Below are positions 1-10,471 of a DNA stretch of 39,984 nucleotides, piece after piece. Source of the stretch: Paraglomus occultum. Taxonomy: Eukaryota > Glomeromycota > Glomeromycetes > Paraglomerales > Paraglomeraceae. How positions within the stretch are numbered: position 1 is the first letter of the stretch; each line of letters opens with the position of its first letter. The position numbers were made by a program, and so were the translations under genes. A model generated the notes under the pieces. That model saw only the letters and a list, made by a program, of their open reading frames with translations. It did no database searches and was not told the DNA's origin. The DNA lies in contig CAJVPJ010000147.1 in NCBI GenBank assembly GCA_910592205.1, positions 1 through 39,984 of the forward strand. Reading direction: 5' to 3'.

Positions 1-335
1 TGACAGCTAAGTTAGACAGAGAGATAAATACGCTTTTGAAAAAGCCAAATACAAAGGACAATCCGTTGGCAGAGACTGAAGCAAAACGGACACCGATTGT
101 GTCTATGTCATATCGCTCTCCGTCATCAAGTTCTCAGTCATATACATCAAATTACTTACTACGGAACGATAATATATTGGATAGCAATTATTTAAAAATG
201 ACGGCTGACCATCGGGATAGTCGGAAGGATGTTGTAATTACAGATGACGATTTCTTTTCCATGGAAGAGTTAATAGCTATTGAAGCAGAGATAAAAAATA
301 TATCGAGAGCAAATAATGGAAAGAAATCCGTTTAA
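1..335 (+). CDS. 3'-terminal exon of an unidentified gene, partial at left edge
   Basis: The frame is open from the first bases of the window (codons in phase with position 3) to a TAA at 333-335, giving about 110 C-terminal residues; the 5' part lies outside the window. A Lys/Asp-rich start that could be coiled coil (LDREINTLLKK) is followed by a Ser-rich stretch (SPSSSSQSYTS) and an acidic end (DDDFFSMEELIAIEAEIKN). This looks like the disordered tail plus short helix of a nuclear or cytosolic protein, but I do not recognise the family. The gene converges on the TMEM18-type gene, with 181 bp between the two stops. The TTG at 36 should not be read as a start, because the frame is already open upstream of it. 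Confidence 0.6.
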   Translation, partial: TAKLDREINTLLKKPNTKDNPLAETEAKRTPIVSMSYRSPSSSSQSYTSNYLLRNDNILDSNYLKMTADHRDSRKDVVITDDDFFSMEELIAIEAEIKNISRANNGKKSV

Positions 336-516
336 AGATGTGATAAACCTATTATGCCGTAGACTATGATAATATTGTAAGGTCCAAGATAGTACAAAAG
401 CGAGTTATAGATTTAATTCGTTTATGTTGAGACAAAAAGTGAAAACGATGTTATTAATTATTATAATATTAAAGGTAACAATAGACAATTAGATTACTTA
501 AGCTCAAAAATTTATG

Positions 517-1293
517 TTACTGATCCTTCTTCGATTGAGCAGGCGACGGTTGCTCAAGCTGTTCTTTATCTTCCTCTGACTGAATAAGCTGAACCTGTGC
601 ACGTTTTCGTTTAAGTTGAGCAACTTTTACGCGTTTCAGAAGGTTGAGTACTTCTATTAATATCAGGCACTGAAAAAAAAGAGAGTTTGCCATCAAATAT
701 GTTATCCCTTATCCGAACCCATCTCACAAACCAAACCCCATCGTTATATCTTACGATTCCAAGAATTATATTACACAGCGCAGGCAAGGCAAATATGACG
801 GCTATAAACAACCCATTTTGGTCAAAATAGTTCTGTTTTGCAAAGTAATTCCAATAAAGATTTGCAATAGTATTTATAGGCTGCAAGAGAAAAGTCACGG
901 CCACTAATTTGCATTCGCCGCAAGAAAATAATGTTACTCTCTATTTTGATTAGAACAAATATAAGCAATTTGATAGACACATACTCAATCCAAAAGTAAA
1001 TGCACATAGAACGTTCGTGTTCTTTCGAACGGCGATTATTATAAAAAACATTAGCACGTGGAAGAGCAATACGCATACAAGCCACGGTTCAGTCCAATCG
1101 ATCTGCGAAATGGCAGGATAATACATCGGTAAACTTGCAATATGCAATGATAAATGATAGTCCTGTACATGTTAATACAGTTACTTACGGCGCCTACAAA
1201 TGCTCGAAGGTTAATTAAAAACCCTTCGAAACTTATTTGATGCTCAGGTAAAGCGTAATACACAGGTGGCCACATATTGTCTTGCGTATCCAT
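517..1293 (-). CDS. TMEM18: TMEM18-family membrane protein, four exons
   Basis: Exons 1293-1189, 1102-985, 903-755 and 669-517 join in phase to 174 residues; introns are 86, 81 and 85 nt with GTAAGT, GTATGT and GTAAGA donors. Family marks are IDWTEPWL near residue 36, the YFDQNGLF segment (TMEM18 has YFDSRGMF) and a Lys/Arg-rich C-terminal helix (LLKRVKVAQLKRKRAQ). Hydrophobic segments follow each landmark, as expected for a multi-pass nuclear-envelope/ER protein. In animals TMEM18 sits in the nuclear membrane and binds DNA through its basic tail; that role here is inferred from homology. The tail extends past the basic helix with an acidic QSEEDKEQLEQPSPAQ stretch, so the protein is longer than the roughly 140-residue animal form. 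The start is the first in-frame ATG upstream of the conserved region. The phases of all three introns fit without forcing. Confidence 0.9.
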
Positions 1294-1351
1294 AATTGAT
1301 CTATGGTTAGGTGTATTCGTTGTTGGGTTTTTATATATTAGATTGATTTAT

Positions 1352-1363
1352 CCAATCACGTGG
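1352..1363. promoter_or_regulatory. Fused CCAAT box and CACGTG E-box between two divergent starts
   Basis: CCAATCACGTGG lies in the 96-bp gap between the TMEM18 start (1293, minus) and the tentative small gene start (1390, plus). CCAAT is the binding site of the fungal HAP/NF-Y complex and CACGTG that of bHLH factors such as Cbf1/USF; binding itself is inferred. A similar pair occurs at 15000-15011. Confidence 0.45.
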
Positions 1364-1389
1364 AAAAATCCCCACCTGATTCTCCATGC

Positions 1390-1676
1390 ATGACTACCGC
1401 TAAGCCTATGCCTGATCTATTCAAATATAATGTTACGTTTGTTACAGTCAGCGGGGTCGGTAATTATATATAGCTACAAGCTAGTCGACTCGATTCTAAT
1501 GAAACACTAGCTTGTAAACCAACAATTCCCTCAACTAAGGACAGTGGACCACTAATTTGAAGAAACTTATCGAAGAGTTAACATTATCAAATTCTGCTTT
1601 GGGGAATCTTACTGATTGTATAAGCTGTTATCATTCATTTGGAGAAGAACCCGAAAGTATCAAGAGTAAATTTTAG
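1390..1676 (+). CDS. Tentative two-exon small protein (68 aa), unknown
   Basis: ATG at 1390 opens a 70-nt exon ending at a GTAATT donor (1460). An 80-nt intron ends at AACTAAG, and a second exon runs 1540-1676 to TAG. The phases match (1 then 2 nt) and the junction reads VSGVGQWTTNLKK. The second half is Leu/Ser-rich and probably helical (LKKLIEELTLSNSALGNL), followed by CISCYHSFGEEPESIK. The intron size is the same as those of the neighbouring TMEM18 gene, and the start lies 96 bp from its start with a CCAAT/E-box between them, which favours a real divergent gene. I do not recognise the family. The first ATG at 1386 is out of frame and stops after five codons. Splicing is a hand prediction only. 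Confidence 0.4.
1475..1516. repeat. Perfect 11-bp inverted repeat inside the predicted intron
   Basis: TACAAGCTAGT at 1475-1485 is mirrored by ACTAGCTTGTA at 1506-1516 with a 20-nt spacer. In the predicted transcript it would form a stem inside the 80-nt intron, bringing donor and acceptor closer together. Confidence 0.5.
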
Positions 1677-2656
1677 AGAGCATCAGGCTCAAAAAAGTAA
1701 CAAAACGGCTTCCAAAGCGATATTTCAACGAACACTACTGAAGAGAGAATAAAAACGAGAAGAAAGATTATTTATGATTCATTTAGTAACATTGGGTACA
1801 ATAAGATAATGGACAAAGACATCATCCTGTGTGTAAAGTTGTCGACGTCAAGGAAAGGAACGAGCGGAATAAGCTCATGTCGGGGTAAGTCGAGATGAGT
1901 GGAGTACCATTCTATGTTGTATGCGGCGATTAGGAAGTGGGAGGGAGAATATTCTAATAACATTTTCGGCGCGTCTGAAATCGTCCTGGGTTATAGATGG
2001 TCCAAGTCCAATCGTCTGTCCATGTGACACGTTGAATAATTGCTGTTCTGTATCTATCTATTATTTCTGCCAACATTATAAAGAACTCACTGACGTGTTC
2101 CGATTGCCTCATCCATCTGCCGAAGCCATTTCGGTAAGTATCTTCTTTGTGCATAATTGAAGCAAATATGTTGTATGGAATTAAGAATAGTGTTTAAATC
2201 TGAGAGTGTGACTGCTGTTTTTTGCTATTATCTCTGTGATTGTCCTCGAGTGAAGTGCACTTATTTAAGGCACAGGCAAAGCAAGCTGTGTTTCCGCAAA
2301 ATTAATAAATTGACGGTTTATGAGTAAAGACAAACAAGAACAACGTTATGCTGTAGACTACATGCCATTATTTTTTGCGAACACTTTTAGGCATAAAAGA
2401 TTTTCAACGACGAATCACTATCTAAGAACCCCTTGGAGAAATAAACTCCGTGACTGCTTCTGTTTGCTTTATCCATAATTTACATAACGAGAACAACGTC
2501 GTTAGAGAAATAACACTCAATGGCATCTTTTAATTGGTATTATGTTTATTAGATAATTACTCTGCAGAAGCAATTTCGGGAAATATTTTGAAGTCCACGC
2601 CACTATAAAGGATTTGAGCTCATCGATCAATATTTAATTCTCTTTTACGGAGCAAA
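1677..2656. other. Non-annotated stretch with ambiguous open frames on both strands
   Basis: Between 1772 and 2160 both strands stay open. The minus frames read WTDDWTWTIYNPGRF and DLPRHELIPLVPFLDV. A plus frame ends at an excellent GTAAGT donor at about 2131 after RLPHPSAEAIS. Neither can be extended into a phase-consistent gene or matched to a family by eye, so I call no gene. Exons of an unrecognised gene are possible. Confidence 0.3.
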
Positions 2657-2770
2657 ATGCAAACTTGGGTGGGCACCTTTTACATACCAGCAATGTCAAT
2701 GCGCGAATCATTAAGTCGCCTTGCCTATTGGTATGCTGGTCACGTAATTTCGAGATTGATTTCTCTTTAA
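2657..2770 (+). CDS. Weak exon-like frame, unknown
   Basis: ATG at 2657 starts a frame reading MQTWVGTFYIPAMSMRE, then SRLAYWYAGH, with a GTAATT donor candidate right after GGT CAC and a stop at 2768-2770. The residue mix is protein-like and unlike the AT-rich background translations, but a longer competing plus frame (2638-2904) overlaps it. No family is recognised. It may be one exon of a gene that continues toward the frame at 3196. Confidence 0.18.
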   Translation: MQTWVGTFYIPAMSMRESLSRLAYWYAGHVISRLISL

Positions 2771-3195
2771 TGGTATGTGGAGAACGTGATCAAGAATTCT
2801 TTCGGATAATCGGTAATAATACTTTCCGCACGCTTAATTGCATTTTCCTTTCGAAAGTGTGCTATTCGACACAATTAAGGTGGACCTCTAAAGCTTGCTT
2901 TTAGTCTTTCGGTGTTGTGTAATGAGTCGGTTTTTATTATCAGTTTGAGGTATTATGTCCTTGTAGGGGGAGTGTATTAATAATCGAAATCATCTCAACT
3001 GATTATCGTTATCCACTGGATAATAATAATTGCTTATTATTACTGTATATGTCTATCGTTGGTGAAGTCCTCAAGCCATCTTTTTATCTTCTGAATTGAA
3101 CTGATATGTTCCGCTAAAGGTAGTTTGAGTCCTCACGATAGTTATTACATAAGAACACGTGATTATTTCACAAGAGCAAGAATTACGATATTTAG

Positions 3196-3342
3196 AAGTC
3201 TTCTCTGTACAGGGAGCTGCAAGATCAATCGGAGGATATTGATTTGATCTACCCGATACTTCACAATTTCATGTCTATGAACGTACTCGGATCTACTGCT
3301 ATCTCCTTGCGAATTATGCCAGAGGCAAGTTCTAGAGAATAA
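3196..3342 (+). CDS. Weak terminal-exon-like frame, unknown
   Basis: A good acceptor (ATATTTAG) at 3195 opens a 48-codon frame ending in TAA. It reads KSSLYRELQDQSEDIDL, then IYPILHNFMSMNVLG. Charge pattern and composition look like coding sequence. No upstream exon could be joined with certainty, so this may be a remnant. Confidence 0.22.
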   Translation, partial: KSSLYRELQDQSEDIDLIYPILHNFMSMNVLGSTAISLRIMPEASSRE

Positions 3343-4509
3343 AACCTTTTTATGATTGCAGACCGCTGATACGCTACGACATATTAATTTCGTAAATTAT
3401 AATTAAATGACAATAAATTTATAAATAACAGTCCCAATTTGGACTAAAACATAGCTACAGATAAACTCGATAAATCGGACACTACGAGTTGGGCATAGTT
3501 GTCCGACTTATCAAGGAATCCGAGGATTTTAAACGAGAGCTTGTCTGTGTATACAGTCTTGGAAAAAATAATAATGGCGGGGTTTATCAAGTGCAATTTT
3601 CATAAAGTTTTTACGTGTAGTAAACTCTTGGCAGTTTAATTAATGTTTTCGCGATAGTAATAGCAAATTGTACTCGTAATAAAGAGATAATGGATTTCAC
3701 AAAAATTCTTTCAACGCGTTTTGAATTTAACTTTTATGCAATAAAAACGAGCCTTGAATTTGATTAAGGCATTGTATAACGAAATATCAACTGAGCAGCT
3801 CTAAGTTATTAACAAAAATTTGCAAAGTGCCAGCATTTTTTATTGTAAATAGCACTAGAAGATTAATTTTCTTGGTAAAAAGATATCCGACATATAGTCT
3901 ACAGTTTTTTGTCGGTTCACTTATTAAATTATTAAATTTTAGGATTTTATTCCAAACATCATTGAAATGCATAATATGCCTTATAATTATGTTATAGGAA
4001 TTTTGATGTTCACAAAATTTTTGTATAAACGCATTGATATTATTTCAAAACGCAATATTAATGATTGCGTATGAACGTGTTACAGAATCCAATTACGTTT
4101 GTTGACGACATCGTACAATTATCTTTGCAGAAGCAAGTCACTATGATTTATGCATCGCATCGAAGAGAATAACAATGTTGTTTATATATTGTTACAATTA
4201 ATAACATCTCAGTATATGGGGCCGGTTTACAAGTTATTATAGTTCGTGAATTGAATAAGAAATCCTCGGTCCCATTTGAGCTCTCGATTACCGAATATAA
4301 GTCTACTTTTACAAATAATCCTCCTTTTATCTTTGTACTTTTAAAACTATCGGTATCATAAATCGAGTGTTGCTCTTTGTGTTCTTCCTGTTCGCTTTAT
4401 TGCCATCTTATCCTTAATTGCATTCCTTCCACCTGTCATATATTCGTCTCAATTGCAACAATACAAACGATGCGTGTAAATTATAAGCTAAGACTTTTAA
4501 GAAATATTG
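3343..4509. other. AT-rich intergenic, nothing recognised
   Basis: Dense stops in all frames and no repeat or structural RNA that I can support. The only open frame over 60 codons (3787-3972, minus) has the low-complexity I/L/N/F composition of translated AT-rich DNA. Confidence 0.5.
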
Positions 4510-4797
4510 TCAATCGGTAGCGAGAGTTTTGATCATCCAGTCATAGTCTTTCGAATCACCCAAGCGTGCCACCAACTTAAATCCACGAATAACTGGTAGA
4601 TCAAAAACAATAGCAACCAAATAATAACAGAAACAAACAAAATGCTCACTTTGGCAAACTCTACGTAAATGAGGGGAGAATAAAGGAATATAAAAAAAAA
4701 TATTTGCTAGCATGTCCCAAATGCATTCTGTGCATGTGACGGAAACCCCGATAATAAAAACACGATTAAAACAACAGAAATACACCATCCGATTCAA
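4510..4797 (-). CDS. Weak membrane-protein-like frame, reading frame uncertain
   Basis: The frame is open for 95 codons and ends GFKLVARLGDSKDYDWM then IKTLATD. An acceptor (TTTACGTAG at 4663-4661) would instead give a different frame for 4660-4533. That frame reads FAKVSILFVSVIIWLLLFL then FVDLSWWHAWVIRKTM and looks like a C-terminal transmembrane helix with a short basic tail. Only one of the two can be real, and I cannot decide by eye. Upstream sequence is the A/C-rich tract, and I found no first exon. Confidence 0.2.
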   Translation of the reverse strand: MNRMVYFCCFNRVFIIGVSVTCTECIWDMLANIFFYIPLFSPHLRRVCQSEHFVCFCYYLVAIVFDLPVIRGFKLVARLGDSKDYDWMIKTLATD

Positions 4798-4828
4798 TTA
4801 CCAAAATTGGCCAACTCCCAGTGTATAT

Positions 4829-4985
4829 AAATGAGAAAAACAAAACAAAACAACAAAACAAAAACCCATGGAAAAACAACAATAACCAACAAAATACAAA
4901 CGACAAACGACAAACTACAAACTACAAACAAACACCAAACACCAACAACAAACCAAAACCCAACAACACAAATCAACAATAGACA
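4829..4985. repeat. A/C-only low-complexity tract
   Basis: About 155 nt almost without T or G on the plus strand, built from drifting AAAC, AAAACA, ACAAACG, CAAACT and CACCAA units. It is an extreme strand-asymmetric tract, and the long hydrophobic minus-strand frame over it (Val/Phe/Leu/Cys only) is a by-product of GTTT-type repeats. Confidence 0.8.
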
Positions 4986-5062
4986 TACGTTCAGTGACAA
5001 TGAATGTTCAATGACTTACGTATGTTAATTATAAATATTTAATCGATCAGGAAAAATGTCTC

Positions 5063-7795
5063 TCAGTTGAGGTTCTGCAGTAGCCAATCAATAGCTGACG
5101 TTACGTCACCTCCAGCAGCAAATAAAGCTCTGATATTAAGTGCTTGATCATGAAATCCCATTTCTTCTAATCTTCGAAGTTGATCACGGAAACGTGTTTG
5201 CGGTGGATCAGTATTCTGTTGTGGAGCCGGAGGTGACGCGTTTCTAGCGGATAGATAAAATAAAAGTCGGTGAGTATGCTTACAAGTGGATATAGTCACG
5301 AAGCTAATATATCAGTAATAGTTATTTTCAGACTGCATATACACCATGTGCTTACCCGAACGGTGATTGCATAGTCATTAACAATGGATTGGGATTAAAC
5401 ATCGATGTTGAATATGAATTCGGCCGTTGGGACTGTTGTGAGGTTGTATACTGATGTGAAAACAGCCTCTCTGCAGTTTGTTGTAGACGCCGGATAAAAT
5501 CTGGGTCTGCTGGCATTGGCATGCCAGGTATTGGAAATGGAGAGTTATTGGATGACTGTCCCGGTCCTGTTGTGTTATTAGTCGACTGTGAAGTAGACGG
5601 TGACGACGTAGATGATCTTATTGATGAATGAGGTGACTGGTTACGTGATGAATTTGATGTTAAGAAAGGCTATTCGAACAGGGTGAAATTAGTTTGGTAT
5701 GAAAAACAAATTTTTACATACGGATAGAGTTAACAACATACATCAATCGTGGTACTTACCGTTTGATTAGAAAGTGGTATGACACCGACGGGAAATATAT
5801 CTGACAGAATGAGGTATGAATAAAATGTTCTATTAGGATGCAAACAGGTAATTGTAAAAGTGACGTTGATCCTGATGATAGACGATGTCGTAATACCGGT
5901 TCTACTGTACCAGTTCGAGTTAAATGTAAAGTTACAGATATCAATACAATCTTGCAAATTGATACCATTGCAGTCACTCGATCACAATCCCCATCGTCAT
6001 CATCACTATCACCGTCACCATTCACCATTCAAGCGACAGGGCTTACTTGCAAATGGGTTTCCAACTTGTGTTTGCAGGTTGTTGTTACGCGGGGCCCACG
6101 GATTGGGCAGAGGAGTGCTATTGATCTGTCCCTCTAATAAACGTGTTCAATGACAATATATTAATATTTCTTTTCATATAGAATATCCAACATTCCCATG
6201 TTACATGCATACCAGGTGGGCTTTCCACGTTGAGTAGCTGGGCAAGTCGCTGGTTAGCAATTTCTGATAACTGATCGTTCTAAATAACGTGCGGGAAAAA
6301 AACTTCAACCATTAGAATTTCATTTTAAGGTCCATTGCAATACAGTTTATAAAGGTAAAGTTTTTTACGTTTCTTCCTGCAGAATCCAGGGGTTCTTGCA
6401 GCGTATGATACATTCGTCGTAAATGATTAAATCCACCTGGAATAGTTTCCAAGTTGGCTAATGCGCGATCTAATAAGAGAGAATAAAGAAATTAGTTAAT
6501 GTAGCCACACAACATATAACTTCGAATTCCAGTCGGGCGTGAGTTACCATTGTTACGCATCATTTCCCTCATCAGTTCTGGATTTCTAGCCATGTCCATC
6601 GTCTAAAGAAGGCGTTCGATAAGTCAATGGAAAATATTACAAGACATTCAATTAATTTCATTCTCTCTCCTAACCTGTCGAATGAACGATGGGTCATTCT
6701 ACACAAGAAAAAACCAGTTAATGAAGTTTAATTAATAGCAGTGTACAACCACATAAAATTTTTTTCTTGTCAGTTAGTATATTCATAAGGGATGAAATTT
6801 TCTTAAATACCGACAATTATATGTCCGATCTCGGGATTACGTTCGATCATCTGTCGCATAGTCGGATTTTGCATCATCATCGATCTGACAATCTCTGGGT
6901 TCGATAACAAATGCTAATGATCGAAAAAAAAGAAAAGAACAAACAAACACAGAATGAGTACAGTTGTTTGTATTAGGCCAGGCTGAAGAACTGGATTGGT
7001 CGTAATCTTTTAAGGAGGATATTAGACTGGGGCACTCTTAGACGCAAGATATCAACGTTCTTGCAGTAACGCGTATTCTTAATCAGTAATACACCCATTA
7101 CCGTCATATTACTATAATCTCATCAAATCTCATTTAATATGTCATCATTACCCTGAGCATTGGGGAATTCATTACACTCCTCATAACGTCTGGATCAAGT
7201 CCAGACCCGAATCCGAATAAATTTGCTCCAAATGGATTCCCTGATACGTTGTTAGATCCTCTGGTAGATGGTAATGTCGTCGGTGTCGCAGTCGTACTTG
7301 TGGCCGTCGTAGTCGTCGAAGCGTTTGCTGCCTGTTCTGCTGCACGATTGGCCGCTATTTTTACAACGTAAATTGTATGCCCTGCTTTTACTCCTGTAAC
7401 GTTGATTCAAACACAATATAATGAGTAATGCCATCGATATATAAATTGACGGTTAATTAAGCATTAAGCCTGTTGCATGTTAACTTATATATGGGTGAAA
7501 GTTCTATCTTACAAAAAAAGAAGAAACTAACAACACGGTGCTACCCAGCCGTTGCCATTATTACTGCTGTTAAATACTACACTGATAACTTACCATATAA
7601 CTCGACTGTGTCTTCGTCTTTTAACACTCTACCCGAGTACACTAGACGCATGCTATCAGCAGGTATGCTAGTCTTTGTGGTCAGTCTTTCTTTCAATTGT
7701 CGTACTGTTAACTGTGCCGGATCAAAGTTGTAGTTAAAGTCCTTTCCGGTAGAACGGAATTTTACCACGACAGCATGCTCAGAGGAATCTTCCAT
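5063..7795 (-). CDS. DSK2: Ubiquilin/Dsk2 proteasome shuttle factor, 11 exons
   Basis: Exons 7795-7594, 7393-7152, 6913-6815, 6698-6675, 6602-6548, 6469-6369, 6279-6213, 6133-6047, 5800-5760, 5669-5356 and 5243-5063 join in phase to 470 residues (yeast Dsk2 is about 373, human UBQLN1 about 589). Residues 8-80 are a ubiquitin-like domain ([25 protein letters not shown]). Residues about 120-230 form the STI1 region ([37 protein letters not shown]). A Ser/Thr/Gln-rich linker has a second [16 protein letters not shown] patch. Residues 430-470 are a UBA domain ([18 protein letters not shown]). The family binds proteasomes through UBL and ubiquitylated clients through UBA, and chaperones membrane proteins. 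The start is MEDSSEH at 7795; an in-frame ATG further upstream is less likely. Exon 4 is only 24 nt (NDPSFIRQ) and its preceding donor is the non-consensus GTCGGT. Exon 9 (41 nt) is the least certain. Confidence 0.92.
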
Positions 7796-7837
7796 CTCGA
7801 GTATCTTTATGACAGCTTTACAGGGACACCCACGCAA

Positions 7838-9967
7838 GCAACGACTGAGAATAAAATAGAACGCTGCAGGACCTTTTATGTAAAAGTTTTCCTCTTATCA
7901 ATATATTCTCATATAGTGTTCTGCACTACTATGATGTACTCGGTGTAGAGTGGTAAGCTATATTAGTGTATGCGCAATTTGACCTGTATTGGGCAATAGT
8001 CAAAAAAGTGTCAACCTGGGCAGAATAGTAAGTGAATGGCTGGAAGGTGAACATGGGGGGATACGATTACGTATTACGATTGTTGTGTCGTCACTAATCC
8101 ATTCATAGAATTATGTCGCCAAAACGACCAGATCCAATTGTTTACTGATTTACAAGAGATGAATAAAGTTATTTCAATTATTATTAATATATCAATATTG
8201 GGGACAAATATCCGAATTTGCATTGTTTTAATAACGTATTATTAATAAAAGGGCATTTATTGTATCACACTTGTTTACGACTATGCGACAACCGTGCGAC
8301 AGTTTCTTGTAACTTGCCAATAGTTTACGTGACAACCGAAATATAACAACTGAACTTGTAGAATCCATGCCCATGCTTGACATCTCCGAGTCAATAAATT
8401 ATTTGGTCCAATCGAAAACGGATTTTACGGTCTGTACTTGCCAGTCACAATATCCAAGTCTATGATCAACCTTCTGCCCTCTCTTAGTAATAGGATTTTT
8501 TGTTTCATACTCCTTATCCGGACATAGATCAGAGCCCAAGTAACCAATTGTCGATAAGGACTAAACTTAATTCTATGCGTAATCTTCTACTAATAGGCAT
8601 TTTAAAAAAGCCGAATTCGGCTCTTCGTGGTTGGTAACTTTTAATCAAGTCGATTTCAGTTATTGACGTCTTGATTCAATCTCTGAACTATACAAAAAAC
8701 TCTTCGTTTGGTTGAGCCTTTGAAGGAAACTCCCATTCAAATCGCGTCGGTTATCTAATTATGTGACAGACACTAATGCCCTGCTCTTCCAATCGGTCAG
8801 AATACGCATTTATATTCTAGCCTAAAGATTGAATTTCCGACGGTGCAGCATTATGAGAACACAACATTGTTAGGTGGTCATTAGTAATTGTGACAGATTA
8901 AACCGAAATCGACTTTTGGGGTCTTCTTGAGTCAATCCTTAAAGCTTCAGAAACCCACATATACTCTTCTATTACCCTAAACGTTAGCCAAAAACTTTAA
9001 AATTCCACATTAAAATGGAGAGAAAGTCGTTTAATCATTAATTGACCGTTGGTTGCTTTTTGTCAGACGCTGATCAACAATCGATTTGTTAAAAATGCTC
9101 CAACTTAATCGGGTATAACATCAATTTGGTCCTACAACGCAATCGGGTATGTTGGGCCATATATACAACCACAATAAAAATAAACTGTTTCTGCAGTTAA
9201 ACCATGCATTTTAATTTAGAAAAAGGGGGTTTTTCGGCGGTCGCAAAGCGCAATAATGAAATAAACTATATTGTTTGTAGCTAATATGTGATATTAATAT
9301 AGACTTCTTTTTGTTTTATAGACATTGAAAAAAAGACTTTCGTGAAACCTAAATTCGATTGGGCACCGACAACCTTAAACAAAACGATGAGATAGTGACT
9401 GTTGGATTATTTGGCTTTCGCGGTTAATCAAATTAAGTATTTTTAATAGTTTTGATAATAAATTGTAAACCTTGTTCTCATTGACATCATTAATGTACCA
9501 ATCTTGTAATCTTCATTTTTGCCTCGTTATGATCGCTATGGACGATTACTCCTTCGTCTTTCGTCTTCAAATTAGTTAAATAATAGAATAATAGTCAAAC
9601 GTGCGTATATGATGGCCGTCTAATTCTCCTTTCAATTATAATATAATTCTTAACACAAATTTTGTAAGGCATCTGTTATTTATGGTCCTAATTACATTTT
9701 TATGTAACTTTTGTCATTTTTTATAACAAGTCACGAATAAAAAATTGTGAGTTAGTGAAAAACTGGTGCTTTACATGTTACAGTAACAATTGTTCAAATA
9801 TGTAAAATACAGAGAACATATAGTAGATTCAGAAACCGCGTATGTTAAGCGCTTTATCTTGGAACATTAAAATAAATAAAAGATACGAGAAGAGTCCGGT
9901 TTACTTCGTCGCCTAGAACCGGTTAGTTTACGATAGTCTGTTCGCCATTCGTAGCTTGTAATTATAA
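7838..9967. other. Intergenic, 5' flank of ubiquilin; nothing recognised
   Basis: No open frame of note and no repeated unit. The only local structure is the 12-bp palindrome GCCGAATTCGGC near 8612, too short to interpret. Promoter elements for the minus-strand ubiquilin gene are expected just above 7800, but no clear TATA box is seen. Confidence 0.5.
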
Positions 9968-9969
9968 TA

Positions 9970-10186
9970 CAGTCAAAGCTGGCCATAACAAACTTCGATT
10001 ATAACGAAGATCTGTTTATAACGAAGATTTTCTCCAAGCCAATAAATAGTCATAATCTTAGCTATAAAAAGTGACCTTCGTTATAAGGAATTTCTGGTTA
10101 TAAGGAATTTCTGGTTATAAGGAATTTCTGGTTATAAAGAATATTTTCTTTGGTCCCGTAGAATTCGTTATAACCAGCTTTGACTG
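9970..10186. mobile_element. Pogo/Tigger-like MITE, 217 bp, TA target duplication
   Basis: Perfect 13-bp terminal inverted repeats CAGTCAAAGCTGG (9970-9982) and CCAGCTTTGACTG (10174-10186) are each flanked by TA (9968-9969 and 10187-10188), the target duplication of Tc1/mariner/pogo elements. The outer A/T pair makes the match 15 bp. The interior has no coding capacity and carries TTCGATTATAACGAAG-type sub-palindromes and three 17-nt tandem copies. It is non-autonomous and would need a pogo/Tigger transposase supplied elsewhere. Confidence 0.88.
10081..10131 (+). repeat. Three perfect 17-bp tandem repeats inside the MITE
   Basis: The unit TTATAAGGAATTTCTGG occurs three times head to tail (10081, 10098, 10115), followed by a partial degenerate copy. 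The unit contains the TTATAA core also seen in the element's subterminal repeats, so it may be expanded transposase-binding or replication-slippage sequence. Confidence 0.9.
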
Positions 10187-10471
10187 TACTTTATTCGGAT
10201 CGAATAGCCTTTTAGACAATCGCAATTTTTATCTCTTTCGATTGTATCGTGTCTCTGTTAAAATAGCTACGTATGCGCTTAATTTTTAACAAATCGATAT
10301 AATTTCGTGACTTTCTGTTAGCATTCAAGTCAACTTGCATCAATGATAATCCGTATACGTTACTTGTTTCTCTTGAAGACAGAGTTTTCTTCTTAATAAA
10401 AATTTATGGTTGTCGATAACTTAATCCAACAAGCGTCTTTTCCGGAAGACTGCCTGAGTTATGATTACTAG

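Noticed and set aside
4794-5000. 68-codon very hydrophobic minus-strand frame
   Set aside because: It is the translation of the GTTT/GTTG-type complement of the A/C tract; only V, F, L, C, I and W appear, and stops are missing because the tract lacks the needed bases.
5756-6137. Long frames on both strands over the ubiquilin intron 8
   Set aside because: Those of 90-99 codons overlap each other on opposite strands and break the phase needed between exons 8 and 10.
8606-8618. 12-bp palindrome GCCGAATTCGGC as an operator
   Set aside because: Single occurrence far from any start, with no matching site elsewhere.
10081-10131. Short tandem repeats considered as a CRISPR array
   Set aside because: The copies are contiguous without spacers and lie inside a TA-flanked inverted-repeat element in eukaryotic DNA.
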